DNA from: Phoenix dactylifera
Lineage: Eukaryota > Streptophyta > Magnoliopsida > Arecales > Arecaceae
Direction of reading: 5' to 3'
NCBI RefSeq assembly: GCF_009389715.1
Contig: NC_052399.1
Span: 18,541,646 to 18,605,645, forward strand
DNA: 64,000 nt
Shown: one piece after another, positions 55,410 through 64,000 of the stretch
Layout: each line of letters opens with the position of its first letter
Numbering within the stretch: the first letter of the stretch is position 1
Translations under genes and position numbers: made by a program
The notes under the pieces: generated by a model
The model's database searches: none
What the model saw: the letters and a program-made list of their open reading frames with translations, nothing else
What the model was told of the DNA's origin: nothing

Positions 55410-57077
55410 ACTATACAACTGGCTGGCCATGCAACATGAGAGGATCGATGCTTTACACCACAAACCTCTCCTCGGAGGCTCGGAGAAAGCTTTTTGCGGT
55501 AGTAAGTATCGGCGCTGCAACATTAGCCAATCGCAAAGGCACAGACCACAGATATGGACAGGAAAAGCAACATCCAATGTCCAACTTGGGAATATAAGGC
55601 AGGGTCATACCCTGGAATATCAATGCCAATCATCACTCAGCCGAAAAACTTGGAAACTTATTCTGTGCGGATGTTCTTTATACAGACAAAATAAGTTCGA
55701 TCAGTGGACCCCACTGCACTGGCTGCTTTCTTGCACGGCATCTCTTTCCCAAGCTCCGAATATGCCCAAGCGAATCAGCCAACATGTTGAGCTCCAATGA
55801 TGATTTCTATAATAACATGACGCCTGACCTGTGGCTTTAAGAAAGGCCGCATGGCCACTCGTGAACCACTTGAATTAGGAACTTGCAATGACTCGTTGAA
55901 CCAAAGCCTCGCCATCTCAGTCAGTCATCCATATCTCCTGAGTCCAATCCGGCCCTCTCACAGAAGAGTGGACTCGAGGACACTTGTTAAAAGGAGATCA
56001 CAAGAAGAAACCCATGAGCGACAGCGAGTGATTGATTCTATTAACTTCGCGATATTGCACCACACTTGTTAAGGGGGTGTCTCTTTCATTTTTCTTTTAC
56101 CGTCCAGAGGAAGCGTGAAGCAGGGCACCATCCAGATGACGACGGCCGAAGCATTTGGTCTCGATGCATCGCCCCCGGACGGCCCAAACCAACGTCTCCA
56201 CCGGCAAATCATAGACCCACGTGTGCTTTAATAAACCTTATGATAGCATCCCACTGTCCCACACAGCCAATTAGAGACAACCAGACTCTTCTACCATATC
56301 CTTCATCCCTCCTCCACATTTCAGGACTAAATCAACCATGCCCATAATTTGGGGCACGCCAGAGACCAAATTGAAGTAATAGATTTGATTTGGACTATCA
56401 AGAAATTTCAAAACAAAGCATGCAAAACTCTAAACTGACGCCCCATGATTTAGGGCACGTAATTTGGAAGGAAAATAAATCAGCTAAAAGATTTGAACAA
56501 ACGAGTTTTCCAAACAGGCATGTTAACTCTGAACTGCTAAGATATAATGTCAAACAGGAGAGAATATTACACGTCCTGAGATGAAATCTATTACTAAATC
56601 TACGTCCATCCAGAATTTCTCTATCTCAATGTCCAAATATACACAATGCCTCCAACCCGCACGAAAGCACCCAACAAGACAGCCGAACGTCCTCTAAATT
56701 CCCATCTCCACGGCAGCATCAGATAGATAGGCCTTCATCGCTAACATCATACAAACATCAATTTAAACATAGATATTTACACACACCACCGCTCAAAAGC
56801 CATAGTTCAGGAAAACCCGAGCGAGGAAACCCAACTACCTATGCGCAAGTTCTGAATGTGTGAGTCCTATGAGAGAATAGAGGTTCCTGCTCTACCCAGA
56901 CAATTAAAAACATTGCCTTCATTCGGAAAGAGCATGGGAATGACACAGAAGGATAGGAGGAGAAGGGTGAGAGAAGGATCCAAGGAGGAGAAACTACCAG
57001 TATCTCCCAAAAGCTTCCAAGTACTGAATGGCTTGAGAGCTTTATCAGGAGAATTTCCAGCAGATGACTCAGCGGAA
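55410..57077. other. Intergenic and probable 3' UTR of the PYL gene
   Basis: No gene seen. The ~250 bases below 57078 are likely PYL 3' UTR; farther down only short frames without motifs. Confidence 0.5.
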
Positions 57078-59539
57078 TCATCGATCGATGGGCTCCGTCC
57101 GGTCTTGCGCCGCCAAGCGCTCTGCCACGTCAGCCAAAGATTTGAGATTGCACTTGATCACCGCCTCCACGAAAAAGCATGTCTCGTCCTTGGTGTTCCC
57201 ATCGGGCACATCCACCACGAAGGATTCTATCACCAGTGTCCCTGGTCTCCCATCAATGCTCTCCGGATGGAGGGTAATGATGGAGGAGTAGTTCTGCCAA
57301 GTGACACGGTGGTGAATGAGTCTCCATACGATTTAAAATGACTTCAATCTTGACCAAAGTTTACTAAGCATCAGATGTTACTCTACAAAATACACTACCT
57401 ATATACAAAAGAATAAACACTTGCATCAGATGTCACTAAGCATCTGCTGATGCTCTAAACTACGACAAAAGAATAAACACTTGCATTGCATGGTAGATGC
57501 GCGATCCCCAGATCAGAGGACCGCCCCTAGCAAATAAACTCTCCTATTCAAAAACAACTATGCAGTTCTATAGATACAGAAGTATGCAGCTCTAGTTAGG
57601 AGAAAACTAAAAAAACCCAACACAGTTGTCATATATTTTACATTAAAAAGAAATAAGTTACATTCTGGATGACAAAAGTTGTGCTACATAGCGACATTCG
57701 AAAATCTGAAAATATATGCAAGATGAAATGAAAAAGAATGACGAATGCCTGAGATCTGAATGCCTGAGATCTATATGCTAGCCGATAGTTTGACCATTTA
57801 GTTGACACGTAGGGCAAAAAGTTTTAGAGTGGAAAAGGTTCGGTGGAGAAACTTCAGAATATCCAATACAAGATTTGCCGTCTCGGTACTGATATAGTTC
57901 TATTACAGCATCAGTACATAGTATAGTACAATAAGATTTAATAATATCGAGTGCCGGTATGATATGATATCATGTACCGATTCGGTACCCATATGATAAG
58001 TCCGGTACGATACCGTAAAGACTGGTATGGCAAACTTTGATCCAATGATTCTCCTACTGATTGACACGCTATAAACAAGCACAAACAATCAAAATGTGCT
58101 GCAGTTAAATATGCTATGTTTTGGTAGAACCCAATGCACCTTTCTTTTTAGAAACAAAAATTAAATGCCTCTAGAAGAGTCCAAATAAATAAAAAAACAA
58201 GAAAGAACAGCTGCAAGAATCAAGCAAAAAAAAAAAAGAATAAAGGCATGCAACTTCAGTAAATGTACGTCAATCGAGCAAATCGCTCAGAAAGCAGCAG
58301 TCACTCTTATAGCCATAATTGATCCAGAACTAAAAAAAACATCTATCAAAGACAACCCTATGCAACTGGTATCGAAGATATGGAAACCTGATCGTTCAAG
58401 ACAGTTTGCAATTCTAAGAGCCTACAAATAGAACAACCAAATTTACCATTCGAATGGCTAATTTCTTCACCGATGATAACCTGATTGATCAAGAACCAGG
58501 CATGAGACATACTGAGGAAGAAGAAAAGGGAAAACAGAAGACAGGAGATAAGAGCACCAGACCTTGAGTCTATGGTCTCCTCCCACAATCTTAATGCTGA
58601 GTATGTGCTCATTGTCATCAAGAAACTCCAACCTTTCGGTGCTGGTGGTGGCAGGGAGCCCAGATTTGACATTCACTTCCCTCACGCTCCCAATCCCCAG
58701 ATCCCCTTGCATGACACATCTGCTTACAAAGGGCTTGTACTTCTGGGGCTGATCAAATCTCCTCACCAAAGACCACACCTGCAATCAATGAATTTCTAAT
58801 AAGAGGGAACCTATATGAACATTAATATGATTTGATTGAAGTAGTAGAAGAAAATGTAAAATCTTCGCCATCAAAACTCTGTTAAAATAAAAATAGGTAC
58901 GATCAGATCATCCTATATATTCTTGTTGACCAAGATGATTTCTTATTCTTGTTATTTAATCCATTAAAGATTTCTGGAATCAGAATTCGTCGTATTACCC
59001 ACCACCTATTTCAGAAGAGAACTATTCTTTTCTTTTATCTATAAAAGGAAACCTGAGAATACTCGGGCTACCAACGAGATCAAAATCCATGCCAATCCAA
59101 ACCAATCGAAGAAACCGCAGAAATCCCCTAAAATATAGCTTAATTAGTACAACATATAATTTTTCTTGGAGAAAATCGAATAATTTCTTTATCCGAACAC
59201 CTTCAGATCTATTCTAACATATCCACGCCACATATAAATATCCATCAAGAAACCATTCAAAAACTTCAGCGATCATAGCTTTTCTTCTCGAAACCAAGGA
59301 TACCCAAAGAATCGATGACTTACGAGGTGAACAGGAGCTCTGATGTGCTTGAAGAGAGTGGAGCTGCACTGATTCTCCCTGGGCTCGTGCCGGTGGAGCC
59401 TCCGCACATACTCCGACTCCACCCCTCGGCATCCGTTGCTGTTCATCTCGTCAGCCAGCCTCCACACCGCGCCACCGCCGACGCCGCCGCCGGCACCCGC
59501 CGCCCGATCGCCGGCCCTCCCCCGCCCTCCGTCGTTCAT
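57078..59539 (-). CDS. Abscisic acid receptor, PYR/PYL/RCAR family (PYL8/9-like), 215 aa
   Basis: Exons 59539-59324, 58778-58563 and 57293-57078, each exactly 216 nt, joined in phase 0. The second donor is the unusual GTCTGG. The protein starts [11 protein letters not shown], has a Gly/Ala-rich N-terminus, then [20 protein letters not shown] and [20 protein letters not shown], containing the Lys that binds the ABA carboxylate. The gate loop SGLPA is at about 111-115 and the latch HRL at about 141-143. The end [30 protein letters not shown] and [22 protein letters not shown] is typical of the family's START-like fold. ABA closes the gate and the complex inhibits clade A PP2C phosphatases, releasing SnRK2 kinases in cytosol and nucleus. 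The length and C-terminus suit the PYL7-10 subfamily, often able to act as monomers. The ATG at 59539 is the first in frame and gives a normal length. All key residues are present, so it looks functional. Confidence 0.93.
57861..58047. mobile_element. Degenerate GTACCG-type MITE in PYL intron 2, 171 bp
   Basis: The element spans 57869-58039, flanked by ATCCAATA (57861-57868) and ATCCAATG (58040-58047), an 8-bp duplication with one mismatch. Ends CAAGATTTGCC and (complement) CAAAGTTTGCC are inverted repeats. The interior has decayed GTACCG/CGGTAC words, like the element at 19228-19501. Confidence 0.55.
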
Positions 59540-62500
59540 CTCAACGATCCAGCTTTGAAGACCCCTCAAACCCCCACAGGGGAAGAGAAACCGCTCTCTC
59601 CCCTCAATTCCCGCCCCCAGGATAGTCTGGTCCTCGCTTCCTTATCCTCGATATCCGCCCTCTTAACGAAGCTTCTCCTCTTCCTTTCTTATCTCCAGCG
59701 ATTCGCTTCTGAATAACGCAAGAAAGAAAGAGAGATATCCCAATGGACCAAGCCTCAGCTCCGAACCTCTCTGATCCTTCGCGCTCGCCTCCACCGTCCG
59801 CCCTCCGAAACGATATAAAAACCGCGGGGTGCCCCACCGCTCGCGAACCCCGTGTTATCCTCACCCGATTTACATCGGCTATGCCCTCGCTTCTCCGCGT
59901 TATCTACCGAAATATCACCACCACCTGCCGCCTTCGATGGTCCAGGATGCACGCACTCGCGGTGCGCTTTTCTCCGTCTCTGCCAGAAGTCCACTTGGCT
60001 TTTTCTCCGTCGCTGCTCGGAGTCCACCACTACACTTTGTGAAATCTGCCGCGATCGCTGTCCGAACGCGGGGAGGTGACTCCACCGCCTAGTGGAGGTT
60101 GGTACGGTATATCTCGGACGTGGTGTCCGGATACGCGATGTCGGCGATGGCAGATCGTAATTTTTTTTTTATAATTTTGTTTTTTATTACCTCTTGCCGA
60201 TGTGCGCTATCACTTAAAAAAAAAAAAAAAAAAAAGGAGAGCAACTTATTTTCCATCACAACCGTCTGATCATGGATTATACAATGTTAAAGTGCCAATC
60301 GACCGTGTTTTAAGTAATAGCCCGAGAAGGCTTTATTTATTTATTTTACATAGATGGGTAGAAAATTCTGGTCCACGATCCCACGTGCTACTATAACTTT
60401 TTTATTTTTTTCGAGAAAGAGGAATGCTTCGGGTCCGGTGCCCTCTCGAAGTAATGCATTCGGGTTGTCCGCCGAAAGAGGTCGGATGGCTACGGTTGCT
60501 ATGGACAGTTGTTCGTCCGCTCTCGTGCGAACTTTCGAAGCACGAGATGGGATTCCAATTATGATTGACTAGAGGAGAATGCATGTGATTTCTTGAAGGA
60601 AAACATCTTATGAAATTTAATAATTTCATAAATATATATTTCCGTGCGCTTCTCTTTGACTTCACCGGGCGCATAGGGAGACAAACCATGTAATAAATCG
60701 AAAAGTATGGGATACAGGAAAGAATCGAACGGTAGTCTATTTCTATCCCTAGAAGGTCAAAGTCCCCTCTCATTAGAGTGTGTCGAACATTTTAAGAGGT
60801 GACCATGGAGCCATGCGTAAATCTCAAAATCCCAAGGCATTTAACTCGCAACAGACTTAGTATATCTATAAACACGCACCACCACGTGACAACTAGTTTA
60901 AACTAGAATGTAGCTAGTGAAAGGAATTGATTGAGATTGACTTTTTCTATGTTCGCTGATCAAGAGTCCAACAGCAAACGGTAGTATGGTTCTCCACGCA
61001 ATAACAAACTCCTCCATTGTGAGTAGAATTCTATGGGTAATGCGACTATAAAGCCATTCCATTACCCAGCCCAGGTATAAAAGGATTTTTCATTAAAATA
61101 ACATAGTTGAAGCAGATAAAGATGTGTTAGGTCGAAAAGACTTTTTTCCATCTAAAAGTAGATAGATGTAAATGCAATGCACTAGATCCGAAAAATGTTA
61201 TCCGACGCTTGGAACTAGCTTTTAGGGTCTCACATGAAAACGATTTGTTTGTACCATCTCTATCTCTCATCTGCCAGGCAATCGCAGATCGAAGGTCCAA
61301 TTGAGCAAGTGACTAGATAGGTGACTTCTTAATATTCATAGATTAACTGGATAAGTTCCTGATCCAAAACGGCTAAGAATGAAATAAAATGCTAATTCCA
61401 TATAAAATAGACATTAGAAAGCGATCCAATTGTGTAAGATTACTAATTTTCTATTGCTCGAGTCTTAATCGATACACCTAATGCCGCGTGAATCAGTATT
61501 AGGTCGGTTGGTTAACGTTTTCAGGATAAAAGAACGGATTAGGATACACTTTCTTTATCTTTTTGGACGGTGGGTCTTAGGGGCGGCTCAAGCTCTGTTA
61601 GAAGGTCGCGCTAAGCATAATGGAAACGTTGACGCAGAACTCGGTGTAGCCTGGATCATGCTCCCACGGTAAACTTAGCGTCGCCTTTTATGGCCTGACC
61701 GAGCCACAAGCGGCGGTCCCAAATTTTAGTGCAAGCTCAAAGTAGATGTTGAATCCACCAAAATCATAAGCATGGCACGTTGCACCAAAATCGCGGCCCA
61801 CTGTTGATTCCACCACCGAAAGTTGGGTGCGAACCAAAAAAAGTGCAGCGTGTGCAAAAGGAGGCTAAGTTTGTCGAGTGTCTGACATTAGAAAACACCA
61901 GCATAGCATGGGGCCAAGCACAAAAGAAGTTCATCCATGCCGAATGAACGAACCAATAAAAATAAATAGATCAACGGAGAAAAATGAACCGAAGAAGCTG
62001 CAGAAAGAAAACCGTACGGCTAGAGCAGTATTTGAGAAGTTATTTCAAAAAAGAAAAAGAAAAGGTATTACCTGAATTGGAAGAACTTGACTCTCAAAGC
62101 ATATAAATCCACAGCTATTTCAATGATTGAAACAAAGCTTTATGAGTGTATTACTCCGTTTGTTAATGCAAGTTACAAACGGAACTACCCATAGATGTAG
62201 TAGCAGGCTACCACCAATGATTTGAGTTGCCACATTAAAGTGGGATTTAAATTCCCATACGTAAAGAGTCATTCATGTCCTGCCTCCATTAAGAAACTTC
62301 GTGTTTGGTTTTTAATATTTTCAAAAGATTGCAACCTAGCACCTGCAACCTTTCATGCTAACATTGTTTTGAGAAGTGAAACGAAGTACTTCCCAACAGC
62401 CAACAGATTGACAGCATTCTTTTATGGGATGCCAACCATCTTATCTCTCCTTTATTGTCCCTACGTGACCAAGTAGAACTCGCCACAGAAAGAGCTGATC

Positions 62501-64000
62501 AACAAAATATCCTCAAAAGTGTTAATTTCTTAAGCTTTTAATGATGCTCCCTGTCTGAAGCACTCGGCTGCAGAGTCAATTCACGTATCAATTCCTTTCT
62601 ATATTTGATCTGGAGGAAAACTAGATAGAGAATTCTACAGAACCTAAGTAACTAGTAAGCGGAGTGGACTAAAATAAATTATAGTTGCATTTAGTATGAA
62701 ATTAATAAAGCAGAAAACATTAAGACCAAGTAAGCTATACATGTCCAGCAGCTTTATTGAATTTTACAAACACCGGCAATTGAGCGTCATAGTTTCTAAA
62801 GTCTATCAATTATGAGGCTTTATTTACCAAACTCTGTATTATGCTTCAGCGTCACAGGCTTTAGAGCTTTAAAAGAAATGTTTTTCAACTTAAGACTGGT
62901 GTAAAGGGACATAAGAGCTCGAGCTTCTTTTACATACGACTCAAATATTAATACTCTTGTAATTTCTAAGAATGTATTTGCATTGTTTTCTTTGCTTTGA
63001 CATATAAATTAGATTAAATAATAGATAGTTTACACAGTACGAAAGTTATAGCTGCTTTATGGAATCCAACATGTTTTTGTAACAGAAATATAAACATTTT
63101 CAAGATCTAATGACTTAGAGTTACCAATTATGCAACAACTCTGGCCCTGTCAGTTGTTATTTGCAATATCAAATTGTTTTTGCACTTTTGTATCATTAAC
63201 TTTATAGCCACTTATTCACTTAATCTACAGTAGCAATTGTCTATCAGGACATATTCCAATATCCTGCAAGAGAAACATATTTTAATGAAAAATACAGATC
63301 ATATAAACCTTTCAGCTATAGTTATCTTTTTTCTTTAAAAAAAAAAAGCTAGATTAAAACTACGCATAAAAATGAATGTAAGCACTTGATGGGCATAAAA
63401 GAAGCAGGCTGCCAAATTGACCAGTTACAAAATCATAAAGATAAAACAAACTCCAATAGAATAGCCCGAAGGAGGGTTTAAAGAGCCATTATTTTGGCAA
63501 CTCAATTGAGCAGTTTCCACATATTTCAGTCCATTGTTTTGAACAAATAAATCAAGATAGTTCTATTAAAAAAGAAATAAATAAGTATGCTTGTACCTCA
63601 GTGATGAAATCTTAAATGAAGTCAGCAGAATTCACTGTCGCATGGGAGGCAATGGGGTGAGTAAAAAGGCTAGCTTAACTTGAGATGCTCAAAAGTTCAA
63701 GAGGCAAGAAAGAATAACACAATTAAAGAAGACATGAGATACGATAAGACCACAACAGTACATCTGAAAAAAACAAACAAACCGATCAGAGAAGCTGAGA
63801 AAACAAAAGGCTAGCTCAATATTCAAAAAATGAAGAAATAACAAGTCAATAACAAAGATATAATATACAAAAATTAAGCTCCCATCAAAGACATTAAAGA
63901 GAAAAATAAGGGCAAAATAAAGAAGACAAAAATAAGAAAATAAATCAATCCAAGAAACAACAAAACACTAGCCTAATTTTACATTACAAAAAAAATCAAA
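59540..64000. other. 5' region of PYL, then long intergenic stretch
   Basis: 59540 to about 60100 is GC-rich, probably the PYL 5' UTR and promoter; the overlapping frames there lack motifs. Poly-T/poly-A tracts lie near 60160 and 60215. Beyond 60300 the sequence is AT-rich with short frames only. I see nothing I can support as a gene, although the last kilobase could be UTR or intron of a gene beyond the window. Confidence 0.5.

Noticed and set aside
59743..60092. Short plus-strand frames upstream of PYL
   Set aside because: Promoter/5' UTR region of the minus-strand gene; no conserved motif.
62222..62476. 84-codon plus-strand frame near the right edge
   Set aside because: AT-rich region, no motif and no supporting context.

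Overview
The window is plant nuclear DNA, most probably from a monocot. This rests on intron-rich genes with GT-AG introns, a PYR/PYL abscisic-acid receptor, an organellar-type ribosomal protein S6, a P-class PPR gene, plant Ty3/gypsy LTR retrotransposons of the Tat type, and GC-rich codon use in several first exons. A palm-like genome would fit, but I cannot fix the species from the sequence alone.

Layout. 1-1292: 3' part of a multi-pass membrane protein gene (+). 2362-6050: broken alpha/beta-hydrolase gene of the TEX30/KANL3 type (-). 8441-8908: short non-autonomous hAT element with perfect 8-bp target duplications. 12376-12864: small three-exon gene for a stand-alone inhibitor I9 (subtilase propeptide-like) protein (+). 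19220-19509: second hAT-like MITE. 20154-21890: broken PPR gene (-) carrying a small TG...CA insertion. 22401-32300: nested structure, in which a gene-carrying hAT element holds a RING-H2 gene fragment and is itself interrupted by an 8.6-kb LTR retrotransposon (E1). 33217-33849: secreted His/Arg-rich protein (+). 38030-41235: bacterial-type ribosomal protein S6 (-). 43227-55409: 12.2-kb gypsy/Tat-like retrotransposon (E2) in minus orientation. 57078-59539: ABA receptor PYL (-), with a small MITE in intron 2. The rest is AT-rich intergenic sequence with no gene I can support.

The most interesting part is the pair E1/E2. Both carry, between the end of pol and the 3' LTR, a three-exon gene on the strand opposite to gag-pol. 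Its first exon is exactly 658 nt in both elements, the intron phases are the same, and a TATA-like box sits upstream. The protein combines a plant 'putative gypsy type transposon' domain, a basic NLS-like patch, a long coiled coil and an acidic tail. In E2 this antisense gene is fully open although gag-pro-pol has at least four stops and two frameshifts. In E1 almost all of pol is deleted while the antisense gene is kept with one 1-nt frameshift. Both elements also have long tandem-repeat blocks between pol and the antisense gene.

The second notable structure is the hAT element at 22409-32292. Its two ends lie 9.9 kb apart, flanked by the perfect 8-bp duplication GTTGGACA, and match the ends of the compact element at 8449-8900. 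Between them are a captured, decayed RING-H2 (ATL-like) gene fragment and the later E1 insertion, which has its own 5-bp duplication GAATC. The order of events can therefore be read: gene capture, hAT insertion, E1 insertion.
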